NCBI GenBank assembly: GCA_025966175.1
Contig: JAOPVN010000338.1
Coordinates: forward strand, 1 to 13,188
Source: Modestobacter sp.
Lineage (GTDB): Bacteria > Actinomycetota > Actinomycetes > Mycobacteriales > Geodermatophilaceae
Direction: 5' to 3'
Length of the DNA stretch: 13,188 nucleotides
Below the pieces are notes generated by a model. It was not told where the DNA came from. It did no database searches and worked only from the letters and a program-made list of their open reading frames with translations. Positions 6,644 to 12,452 of the stretch are shown here, piece after piece. The position numbers and the translations under genes are program-made. The first letter of the stretch is position 1, and every line of letters starts with the position of its first letter.

Positions 6644-6892
6644 TCAGTCGGTGGGCGCCGAGGGCGCATCGTCGTCGGCGGCTGCCCGCTGCTGCTCCTT
6701 GCGGAAGCTCAGCGACTCCGTGAGCACGTAGCCGAACAGCACGCACCACGCGAAGCTGAGGAAGGCCGCGCCCCACTGGCCGTCGACGAGCTTGAGCACG
6801 ATCTGGACCAGGTTGTAGGCCAGCGCGACGCCGGCGAGCAGCTGCACCCCGATGTGGCCGAACCAGGGCGGGCGGAACGGAGTGGCGGCCAT
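6644..6892 (-). CDS. Small two-helix membrane protein, uncharacterised (82 aa)
   Basis: The protein begins MAATPFRPPWFGHIG, followed by two hydrophobic helices at about 16-37 and 42-60 and a charged C-terminal tail rich in Glu, Arg and Asp. No recognised family. I prefer the ATG at 6892 to the GTG at 6898 because a TANNNT box, TAGCCT (complement of 6900-6905), lies seven bases before the ATG and there is no Shine-Dalgarno sequence, suggesting a leaderless transcript. It converges head-on with the transporter gene: the two stop codons form the palindrome TGATCA with no base between, so both genes must terminate inside each other's sequence. A shared function with the transporter is speculative. 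Confidence 0.72.
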   Translation of the reverse strand: MAATPFRPPWFGHIGVQLLAGVALAYNLVQIVLKLVDGQWGAAFLSFAWCVLFGYVLTESLSFRKEQQRAAADDDAPSAPTD

Positions 6893-6899
6893 GCCCACG

Positions 6900-6905
6900 A
6901 GGCTA
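6900..6905 (-). promoter_or_regulatory. Candidate -10 box (TAGCCT) for a leaderless transcript
   Basis: TAGCCT matches the actinobacterial TANNNT -10 consensus. Its last base is seven bases before the ATG at 6892, so initiation is expected at or next to the start codon. No convincing -35 hexamer is seen, which is usual for these promoters. Confidence 0.4.
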
Positions 6906-6937
6906 GCGACCCGAGGCCAGCCGTCCGAGCGGCGAGT

Positions 6938-6984
6938 GTGCGCTGAACGCCGTCTCCGGCCCGCTGAGACGACCGTGAGTGCAC
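6938..6984. repeat. Imperfect inverted repeat in the divergent intergenic region
   Basis: GTGCGCTGAACGCCGTCTC at 6938-6956 and GAGACGACCGTGAGTGCAC at 6966-6984 pair at 14 of 19 positions around a nine-base loop; the outer GTGC/GCAC and the inner CGTCTC/GAGACG are perfect. It lies in the 157-base gap between the small membrane protein gene and the hydroquinone reductase gene, so it could be an operator for either or a copy of a dispersed intergenic element. Confidence 0.4.
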
Positions 6985-7049
6985 AGTCGGCGTCTTCGCA
7001 GGCCGCCCGTCACGGTGCGCGGCGGCCCGCGGTCGGCGAGGCTGTCCCC

Positions 7050-8090
7050 GTGAGCACCGAGCAGAGCACCAGCGGCTACGTCGAACCCGGCCAGGAGTAC
7101 CAGCGCGACCAGAACTACATCACCGACCGGATCACCGCCGACGGCTCCGGCCGCTGGCCGGTGGAGGCCGGGCGCTACCGGCTGGTCGTCGCCCGCGCGT
7201 GCCCCTGGGCCAACCGCGCCACCATCGTCCGGCGGCTGCTCGGGCTGGAGCCGGCGATCTCCATGGGCATCTGCGGACCCACCCACGACGAGCGCAGCTG
7301 GACCTTCGACCTCGACCCCGGCGGTCGCGACCCGGTGCTCGGCTACGAGCGGCTGCAGGAGGCGTTCCTCGCCCGCGACCCGGAGTACCCGCGCGGCATC
7401 ACGGTGCCGGCGATGGTCGACGTCCCCACCAAGGCGGTCGTCACCAACGACTTCGCGCAGATGACCCTGGACTTCTCCACCCAGTGGACGGCGCTCCACC
7501 GCGACGGCGCCCCGGACCTCTACCCCGAGCACCTGCGGGCCGAGATGGACGAGGTGATGCAGCGGGTGTTCACCGAGGTGAACAACGGCGTCTACCGCTG
7601 CGGCTTCGCCGGCTCCCAGGGCGCCTACGACAAGGCGTACGACCGGCTGTTCACCGCGCTGGACTGGCTCGAGGAGCGGCTGTCGACCCGGCGGTACCTG
7701 ATGGGCGACACGATCACCGAGGCCGACGTCCGGCTGTTCACCACGCTGGCCCGGTTCGATCCGGTCTACCACGGCCACTTCAAGTGCAACCGGCAGAAGC
7801 TGGCCGAGATGCCGGTCCTGTGGGCGTACGCGCGCGACCTGTTCCAGACCCCGGGCTTCGGTGACACCACCGACTTCCCGCAGATCAAGGAGCACTACTA
7901 CGTCGTGCACGCCGACATCAACCCGACGCGGATCATCCCGATGGGCCCGGACACCTCGAACTGGCTGACCCCGCACCGCCGCGAGGAGCTCGGCGGGAGC
8001 CCGTTCGGCGACGGCACCCCGCCCGGCCCGGTGGCCGCGGGGGAAGAGGTGCCGGCCGCGCACGGGCCGGGCGGCGTCGGCCACCGCTGA
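7050..8090 (+). CDS. Glutathionyl-hydroquinone reductase family protein (GST superfamily, Xi class; 346 aa)
   Basis: Thiol-transferase-fold enzyme related to E. coli YqjG and Sphingobium PcpF, which reduce glutathionyl-hydroquinones. The thioredoxin-like N-terminal domain carries RYRLVVARACPWANR (42-56), with Cys51 as the catalytic thiol, and GITVPAMVD (116-124) with the cis-Pro position. The C-terminal helical domain has the family block VNNGVYRCGFAGSQGAYDKA (178-197), then ITEADVRLFTTLARFD (222-237) and HFKCN (243-247). A hydrophilic Gly/Pro-rich tail follows about residue 315. Actinobacteria generally make mycothiol rather than glutathione, so the natural adduct is probably a mycothiol conjugate (inference). 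I chose the GTG at 7050, with GGCGAGG eight bases upstream; sequence before it is unlike the family. The neighbouring isomerase-like and oxidoreductase genes fit a detoxification setting. Confidence 0.92.
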   Translation: MSTEQSTSGYVEPGQEYQRDQNYITDRITADGSGRWPVEAGRYRLVVARACPWANRATIVRRLLGLEPAISMGICGPTHDERSWTFDLDPGGRDPVLGYERLQEAFLARDPEYPRGITVPAMVDVPTKAVVTNDFAQMTLDFSTQWTALHRDGAPDLYPEHLRAEMDEVMQRVFTEVNNGVYRCGFAGSQGAYDKAYDRLFTALDWLEERLSTRRYLMGDTITEADVRLFTTLARFDPVYHGHFKCNRQKLAEMPVLWAYARDLFQTPGFGDTTDFPQIKEHYYVVHADINPTRIIPMGPDTSNWLTPHRREELGGSPFGDGTPPGPVAAGEEVPAAHGPGGVGHR

Positions 8091-8109
8091 CCCTCGTCTT
8101 CCCCGCGCA

Positions 8110-8156
8110 CCGGGCACCTGGTTGGCTGGTCGACGCCCCCGGGCAGCGGTGCCCGG
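8110..8156. terminator. Inverted repeat after the hydroquinone reductase gene
   Basis: CCGGGCACC at 8110-8118 and GGTGCCCGG at 8148-8156 form a perfect 9-bp stem with a 29-base loop, 20 bases after the reductase stop and 27 before the EthD start. It may terminate or attenuate transcription between the two genes. The large loop also allows an operator reading. Confidence 0.35.
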
Positions 8157-8182
8157 ACCCAGTGGAAAGTGGTGCCTCAGTG

Positions 8183-8500
8183 GTGCACAGACTGATCGTC
8201 CAGTACGGCCAGCCGACCGATCCGGCGGCGTTCGACCGGCACTACCGGGAAGTGCACGTCGGCCTCGCGCAGGCGATCCCCGGCCTGCAGCGCTTCACCA
8301 TCGGGCACCCCCGGTCGATGGACCCGAGCACCCCGGCGCCCTACCTCGTGGCGGAGCTGGACTTCGAGTCCGCCGACGCGCTGGCGAAGGGGATGGGTTC
8401 CGAGGCCGGTGCCGCCGCGGGCGCCGACGTCGCCACCTTCGCCACCGGTGGCGCCAGCATGGCCAGCTACGACGTGGACGACGTCAGCCCGGCGGGCTGA
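8183..8500 (+). CDS. EthD family protein (105 aa)
   Basis: Small dimeric alpha/beta-barrel protein of the EthD family, named for a protein needed for ethyl tert-butyl ether degradation; members occur in many catabolic and uncharacterised loci and the exact reaction is usually unknown. The signature is clear: HRLIVQYGQP at 2-11, FDRHYREVHVGLA at 17-29 with conserved His20, Tyr21 and His25, then IPGLQRFTIG at 32-41. Residues 55-62 (LVAELDFE) form the next strand. The start could be GTG 8183 or GTG 8180; homologues begin MxRL, favouring 8183, while a weak GGAAAG at 8164-8169 is better spaced for 8180. The stop is ten bases before the next gene on the same strand, so the two are probably co-transcribed. 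Confidence 0.85.
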   Translation: MHRLIVQYGQPTDPAAFDRHYREVHVGLAQAIPGLQRFTIGHPRSMDPSTPAPYLVAELDFESADALAKGMGSEAGAAAGADVATFATGGASMASYDVDDVSPAG

Positions 8501-8510
8501 ACCCTCCCCC

Positions 8511-9392
8511 ATGTCCACCGACCGGCCGGCGCTCGCGCTCCCGACCGCCGGCCCCGACCCGTTGCCCTGGGACACCGCGCTCGCCGCGGTCCTCGGCTAC
8601 GCCCGGGGCCGGCGGTCGCTGCGCTACCGCTCGCCGATCGAGCGTGAGGGCCGGTGGGTCCAGGTCGCGGCGTTCGGCTACGAGCGCTTCGACCGCCGTC
8701 CGGTGCCGACCGGCCCGCTCGGGGACGACGACGTACTCGTCGCCGAGGGGCTGCACGGCCGCCTGGACCCCGACGGCTGGTGCGCGGTACGCCGCGCACT
8801 GGACGACGTGCAGGCACGGGCCGAGGCCGTGACGGCGCACGCGGCCGGCCGGCCGTTCTGGGAGCTGCCGGACGACGAGCTCTCGGTGCTCGGCGAACCC
8901 GGCACGGTCGGCGCCGCGCTGCGGGATCTCGGCGAGCCGCCGGATCCGCACGACCGCTACGTCGTGGCCGCGCTGCACCACCGCCGTCCCGAGCTGGTGC
9001 CGCTGGTCACCCGCACCACGTGGCTGCAGGTGCTCCCGCACCTGCGCGAGGGCGACAGCGGCATCGCCGCCGTCCTGCACCGCGAGCTGCGGGCCAACGC
9101 CACGGCGTTCGCCGCGCTCGAGGAGGCCGCCGCCGAGCTCCTGACCCATCCGCTCACCCGGCTGCGCCTGCACGACCTGCTGCTCTGGCTCACCGCCACC
9201 CTCCGGCTGCCCGCCGCGGTCGCCCTCGGCCAGGACACCGAGGAGTGGCGGCGGTCCACCGCCGGGCGGGCGCCGTCGACCCCGGACCGCAGCGGTCAGG
9301 AGGGCGGCGTCCAGCCGGGGTCGCGGCCGGTCATCCCGAGCAGCCGGTCCAGCACCGGCGCCTCGTCGGGCACCGGCACCACCGGTCCGTAG
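8511..9392 (+). CDS. Uncharacterised protein, possibly DUF6308-like (293 aa)
   Basis: A soluble protein, rich in Leu, Arg and charged residues, with no signal peptide or membrane segment. Residues 18-245 are mostly helical-looking and contain LPWDTALAAVLGYARGRRSLRY (18-39) and WLQVLPHLREGDSGIAAVLHRELRAN (171-196). The order of elements reminds me of the actinobacterial DUF6308 family, but I cannot confirm this. The ATG at 8511 has no good ribosome binding site; the EthD stop ten bases upstream suggests translational coupling. The last ~32 residues (from about 262) are Ser/Gly/Pro-rich and are encoded opposite the 3' end of the converging isomerase-like gene, so the frame probably runs past an ancestral stop. 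A real gene by codon pattern; function unknown. Confidence 0.7.
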   Translation: MSTDRPALALPTAGPDPLPWDTALAAVLGYARGRRSLRYRSPIEREGRWVQVAAFGYERFDRRPVPTGPLGDDDVLVAEGLHGRLDPDGWCAVRRALDDVQARAEAVTAHAAGRPFWELPDDELSVLGEPGTVGAALRDLGEPPDPHDRYVVAALHHRRPELVPLVTRTTWLQVLPHLREGDSGIAAVLHRELRANATAFAALEEAAAELLTHPLTRLRLHDLLLWLTATLRLPAAVALGQDTEEWRRSTAGRAPSTPDRSGQEGGVQPGSRPVIPSSRSSTGASSGTGTTGP

Positions 9393-9883
9393 ATGGCGTT
9401 GCGCCCCTCGGGCATGGCCGCGGCGAACCAGACCGCGTGCTCCAGGCACCGCTGCGCCGACGCGTCGTCGACCTCGTAGGCCTCACCGATCGCGACGGCG
9501 AGGTCCCAGCCGTGCACCAGCACCTCGTTGAGCGCGACGATGCCCATCACCGCGGCCGGCAGCTCCGCGAGCCCGGCGCGGGTCATCCCCTCCCAGGCCG
9601 AGGGCTCCCGCCAGGCGGCGACCAGTTCGTCGAGCTCCCGGGGGACGCGGGCCCGCCAGTCCGCAGGCAGTGCGTCGGCGGAGGCGGCGGGCGGGTCGCC
9701 CATCGGCGTCTTCTCCGCGGCCATCCGCATACCGACCGAGAGGCCGTGCAGGTGGGCCAGCAGCGCGGCCACGGAGGTGTCGGTACAGGGCGTCGGCGCG
9801 CCGAGCTGGTCGTCGCGGACGGCTGCCACCACCCGCGCCACCTCCGCCGCCTGGGGTGCGAGGTCGAACGTCGTCGTCGTCAT
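9296..9883 (-). CDS. Mycothiol-dependent maleylpyruvate isomerase / DinB-like family protein (TIGR03086-type, 195 aa)
   Basis: Member of the DinB/MDMPI four-helix family, several of whose members use mycothiol as cofactor or substrate. The start, MTTTTFDLAPQAAEVARVVA, and DDQLGAPTPCTD (24-35) match the TIGR03086 subgroup. A metal-site triad is in place: His44 in LLAHLHG, with Glu120 and His124 in NEVLVHGWDLAVA, corresponding to the His/Glu/His zinc ligands of characterised MDMPI. The specific reaction cannot be assigned; no gentisate-pathway genes are nearby. I annotate the ATG at 9883 because homology begins there, but it lacks a ribosome binding site. An in-frame ATG at 9916 lies nine bases after a CATAAT -10 box and could start a leaderless transcript, adding 11 residues. 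The gene diverges from a TetR regulator, which probably controls it. Confidence 0.85.
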   Translation of the reverse strand: MTTTTFDLAPQAAEVARVVAAVRDDQLGAPTPCTDTSVAALLAHLHGLSVGMRMAAEKTPMGDPPAASADALPADWRARVPRELDELVAAWREPSAWEGMTRAGLAELPAAVMGIVALNEVLVHGWDLAVAIGEAYEVDDASAQRCLEHAVWFAAAMPEGRNAIYGPVVPVPDEAPVLDRLLGMTGRDPGWTPPS

Positions 9884-9925
9884 GCACGAAGGACCCGACG
9901 ACACCGCGGAACTCATCGGCGCTCG

Positions 9926-9952
9926 ATTATGCGACCACCTCGGGCGCGTAAT
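9926..9952. promoter_or_regulatory. Dyad operator overlapping divergent -10 boxes (TetR / isomerase-like gene)
   Basis: ATTATGCG at 9926-9933 and CGCGTAAT at 9945-9952 form an inverted repeat matching at 7 of 8 positions around an 11-base centre, an AT-richer island in very GC-rich DNA. On the minus strand its left arm supplies CATAAT (9931 to 9926), a -10 box nine bases before ATG 9916. On the plus strand its right arm overlaps TAATGT (9949-9954), a -10 box six bases before the TetR ATG. A dimeric repressor bound here would cover both promoters, as expected for an autoregulated TetR divergent pair. Confidence 0.6.
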
Positions 9953-9960
9953 GTGCGGCC

Positions 9961-10632
9961 ATGACTGCCGACCGCCCACGCCGAGGGCGGCCGCGGGACG
10001 ACTCGGTCGACGAGCGCGTGCTCGAGGCCGTGGTCGCCGAGCTGGGCGAGGCCGGAACGGCCGGGTTCAGCGTGAACGCGGTGTGCGCCAGGGCCCGGGT
10101 GGCCAAGCGCAGCGTGGCCGCCCGGTGGCCGGACCGGGGCGCGCTCATCCTGGCTGGGCTCAACAGCCTCGCCGCCGGGCTGGAACCCCCGCGCACCGGC
10201 GCGCTCGAGTCCGACCTACGCGCCCTCGCCGCCGAGATCGTGGTGATGACCGACGAGCCACGGCGCTCCGTGCTCGCCCACTGCGCGGCCGAGCTGCGGG
10301 CCCACCCCCAGTACTACCAGGCGTTCACCCGCGACTCGATCGACCGCTGCATGGCCGCGGTGCAGGACGTCCTCGTCGACGCCCGCGACCGCGGTGAGGT
10401 ACGGGCCGACGTCGACCTGTCGCTCACCGCGGACTGCTTCGTCAGCGCGATCCTCGGCTCCCGGTCCTTCGGCAGCCGCGCGTTCGAGACCGCCGACGAC
10501 GGCCCCGCCGCCGGCCCGCCCACCACGGCAGCACGGGCCGTGAGCCGCCACTTCATCGACATCTTCACCCGGGGCATCTGCGACTCCGCGGCCAGCGCCC
10601 CGACCCAGCGAACGGAGTCCTCCCCCGCATGA
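9961..10632 (+). CDS. TetR/AcrR family transcriptional regulator (223 aa)
   Basis: DNA-binding repressor-type protein. After a basic start (RPRRGRPRDD, 5-14), the helix-turn-helix domain covers about 17-65, with FSVNAVCARARVAKRSVAARWPDRGALI at 36-63 fitting the TetR pattern in which the recognition helix precedes the aromatic-W-P-D-R/K motif. The ligand-binding part (70-205) is diverged, as usual, and gives no inducer. The ATG at 9961 lies six bases after a TAATGT box and has no Shine-Dalgarno sequence, so a leaderless message is likely. The stop overlaps the start of the oxidoreductase gene as ATGA, giving a two-gene operon. Divergence from the isomerase-like gene across a dyad suggests it represses both directions. 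Confidence 0.92.
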   Translation: MTADRPRRGRPRDDSVDERVLEAVVAELGEAGTAGFSVNAVCARARVAKRSVAARWPDRGALILAGLNSLAAGLEPPRTGALESDLRALAAEIVVMTDEPRRSVLAHCAAELRAHPQYYQAFTRDSIDRCMAAVQDVLVDARDRGEVRADVDLSLTADCFVSAILGSRSFGSRAFETADDGPAAGPPTTAARAVSRHFIDIFTRGICDSAASAPTQRTESSPA

Positions 10633-11534
10633 AGGCCATGCAGTTCGCCCGCACCGGCACCCCCGACGTCCTGCACCTCGCCGACGTCCCGGAGCCGCAC
10701 GCCGGCCGGGGGCAGGTGCGCATCGCCGTCCGGGCGGCGGGGGTCAACCCGGTCGACTGGAAGATCCGCGGCGGCTCGACGCTGGGGGCCGTGCCGGTCC
10801 CGCTGCCGTCGGTCCCGGGCCTCGAGGCGGCCGGGATCATCGACGAGGTCGGCCCCGGCGTCGAGGGGGTCCGCCCGGGCGACGCCGTCTTCGGAGCGAC
10901 GGAGCGCGCCGCGGCCGAGTTCGCCGTGCTCACCCACTGGGCGGTCAAGCCGGAGGGCATGTCGTTCGCCGAGGCCGCCGGGATCCCGATGGCCGCCGAG
11001 ACCGCCCAGCGCGGGCTGTCGCTGCTCCAGGTCGGCACGGGCGACACCCTCCTGGTCAACGGCGCCGCCGGGGGTGTCGGCGTGGCCGCGGTCCAGCTCG
11101 CCCTCGCCCGGGGAGCCGAGGTGGTCGGCACCGCCAGCGCGGCGAACCAGGAGTTCCTCGCCTCCCTGGGTGCCCGGGCCACCACCTACGGCACCGGCCT
11201 GGCCGACCGGGTGCGCGCGCTGGTGCCCCGTGGCGTCAACCGGGCGCTGGACGTCGCCGGCTCAGGCGTCATCCCCGAGCTGGTGCGCCTCACCGGCAGC
11301 CCGGACCGGGTCGTGTCGATCGGCGACGCCACGGCAACCGGACACGGGGTCCGGTTCACCACCGGCGCGGAGGGCCGGTTCTTCTCGGCGCTGGGGCTGG
11401 CGGCGTCGCTGGCCTCCGGCGGCCGGTTCACCATGCCGGTCGCCCAGACCTGGCCGCTGGACCAGCTGGCCGAGGCGCACCGGTTCAGCGAGGGCGGCCA
11501 CGTCCGCGGAAAGCTCGTCGTCGTCCTCGACTGA
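10629..11534 (+). CDS. MDR-superfamily NADPH:quinone oxidoreductase-like protein (301 aa)
   Basis: Zinc-independent medium-chain dehydrogenase/reductase of the quinone oxidoreductase branch, expected to use NADPH to reduce quinones or enones in the cytoplasm. The N-terminal GroES-like domain (1-~125) contains MKAMQFARTGTPDVLHLADV and RAAGVNPVDWKIRGG (35-49); the Cys/His zinc ligands of alcohol dehydrogenases are absent. The Rossmann domain has VNGAAGGVGVAAVQLA (143-158) as the nucleotide-binding loop. The C-terminus LAEAHRFSEGGHVRGKLVVVLD is typical of the family. A length near 300 is slightly short but complete. The ATG overlaps the TetR stop by four bases, with GGAG 11 bases upstream, so the gene is translationally coupled to its probable regulator. 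The substrate is not predictable from sequence. Confidence 0.92.
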   Translation: MKAMQFARTGTPDVLHLADVPEPHAGRGQVRIAVRAAGVNPVDWKIRGGSTLGAVPVPLPSVPGLEAAGIIDEVGPGVEGVRPGDAVFGATERAAAEFAVLTHWAVKPEGMSFAEAAGIPMAAETAQRGLSLLQVGTGDTLLVNGAAGGVGVAAVQLALARGAEVVGTASAANQEFLASLGARATTYGTGLADRVRALVPRGVNRALDVAGSGVIPELVRLTGSPDRVVSIGDATATGHGVRFTTGAEGRFFSALGLAASLASGGRFTMPVAQTWPLDQLAEAHRFSEGGHVRGKLVVVLD

Positions 11535-11536
11535 GA

Positions 11537-11560
11537 GCCGCCCGCTCTCGGACGGGCGGC
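11537..11560 (+). terminator. GC-rich hairpin after the oxidoreductase gene
   Basis: GCCGCCCG at 11537-11544 and CGGGCGGC at 11553-11560 form a perfect 8-bp stem with an 8-base loop, starting two bases after the stop codon. There is no T-tract. It probably ends the TetR/oxidoreductase transcript. The remaining gap up to the next start (11561-11721) contains GCACAGTG twice (11593-11600 and 11664-11671, 71 bases apart) and no other recognisable element. Confidence 0.55.
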
Positions 11561-11721
11561 CCTCCGCAACCCCCGCGTGGTCGGGTCGTCTCGCACAGTG
11601 GCGAACCGCCGAGTTCCGGGCGCCGCCGGACAGAGCCGCAGCGCCACGGCCGGATCCGGACGGGCACAGTGCGAATGCGGCGGTGCTGCCGGGGCGTCGC
11701 CCGTCCGGAGAGGAACGACGG

Positions 11722-12345
11722 ATGTACGCCCGAACAGCCACCCTGCGCGGAAATCCACGAACCATCGACGAGGCGATCGCCTTCGTCCGCGACGAGTGGC
11801 TGCCGAGCACCACCGGACTCGACGGCTGCACCGGACTGTCGATGCTCGCCGGACGCCGCTCCGGCCGAGCCATCGTCACCACCGGCTGGGAGACCGAACC
11901 CACCATGCGGGCCAGCGCCGAGGGCATGCGGGGAAGCCGGGCCCGCCTCGGGAAGATCCTCGGCGCGGTCCCCGTGGTGGGGCAGTGGGAGGTCGCCGTC
12001 ATGCACCGCGCCCGGCAGGCCGGCGAGCACGCCAGCTGCCGGGTGACCTGGAGCGCGCTGCCCGACCCCGCCCAGGTGGACGAGGACATCGCCACCTTCC
12101 GGATGGCCATCCTGCCCCGGATCGAGGAGCTGCCGGGCTTCTCCAGCGCCAGCCTCATGGTCGACCGGCTCTCCGGCCGGACGGTCCTGGCGGTCAACTA
12201 CGTCGACGGTGCGGCGTTGCGGGCTGCCGCCCAGCGGGCCGACGCGCTGCAGGAGCAGTACGCCCGGGAGATGGGCGGGCGGATCACCGAGGTGGCCGAG
12301 CTGGGGCTGGTCATCGCCCACCTGCGCATCCCCGAGACCGTCTGA
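11722..12345 (+). CDS. Tandem ABM-like (dimeric alpha/beta-barrel) protein (207 aa)
   Basis: Two ferredoxin-like halves of about 95 residues resemble each other. Half one (1-96) has MYARTATLRGNPRTIDEAIAFV, then LPSTTGLDGCTGLSMLAGRRSGRAIVTTGWE. Half two (105-201) has CRVTWSALPDPAQVDEDIATFR, then LPRIEELPGFSSASLMVDRLSGRTVLAVNY. This is the pattern of antibiotic-biosynthesis-monooxygenase (ABM)-fold proteins, in which a barrel forms either from a dimer or, as here, within one chain. Family members range from monooxygenases to stress proteins, and I see no residues that decide the role. The ATG at 11722 follows GGAGAGGA with seven bases between. The stop codon directly abuts the long hairpin separating it from the acyl-CoA dehydrogenase gene. 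Regulation is not visible. Confidence 0.78.
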   Translation: MYARTATLRGNPRTIDEAIAFVRDEWLPSTTGLDGCTGLSMLAGRRSGRAIVTTGWETEPTMRASAEGMRGSRARLGKILGAVPVVGQWEVAVMHRARQAGEHASCRVTWSALPDPAQVDEDIATFRMAILPRIEELPGFSSASLMVDRLSGRTVLAVNYVDGAALRAAAQRADALQEQYAREMGGRITEVAELGLVIAHLRIPETV

Positions 12346-12452
12346 AGAAGGACCACCTCGCCCCCCACCGCGAGCTGGTGACGTGCTGGAGCGGCCACCT
12401 CGCAGGGGCCCACCGCGAGCGTGCGAGCGGTGGGGGGCGAGGTGGTCCTTCT
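12346..12452. terminator. Long 26-bp inverted repeat filling a convergent intergenic gap
   Basis: Arms 12346-12371 and 12427-12452 are a perfect 26-bp inverted repeat (outer end AAGGACCACCTCG / CGAGGTGGTCCTT). The left arm starts at the base after the TGA of the ABM-like gene, and the right arm ends on the first base of the complementary stop triplet of the dehydrogenase gene. The 55-base loop contains a degenerate second copy of the left arm: CCACCTCGC at 12395-12403 and CCCACCGCGAGC at 12409-12420. The right arm could therefore pair with either copy. Bidirectional termination is the likely role; a dispersed repeat is an alternative. Confidence 0.75.

Noticed and set aside
6852..7049. Upstream extension of the hydroquinone reductase frame
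   Set aside because: It would overlap the opposing small membrane protein start and encodes sequence with no similarity to the family; GTG 7050 begins the conserved region.
9483..9887. A minus-strand Arg/Gly-rich frame in the isomerase-like gene
   Set aside because: Alternative frame of the MDMPI-type gene, which has the metal triad in its own frame.
11593..11671. GCACAGTG repeated twice upstream of the ABM-like gene as an operator
   Set aside because: Only eight bases are shared and the flanks diverge; too weak in GC-rich DNA to call a regulatory site, so it is mentioned only in the neighbouring entry.
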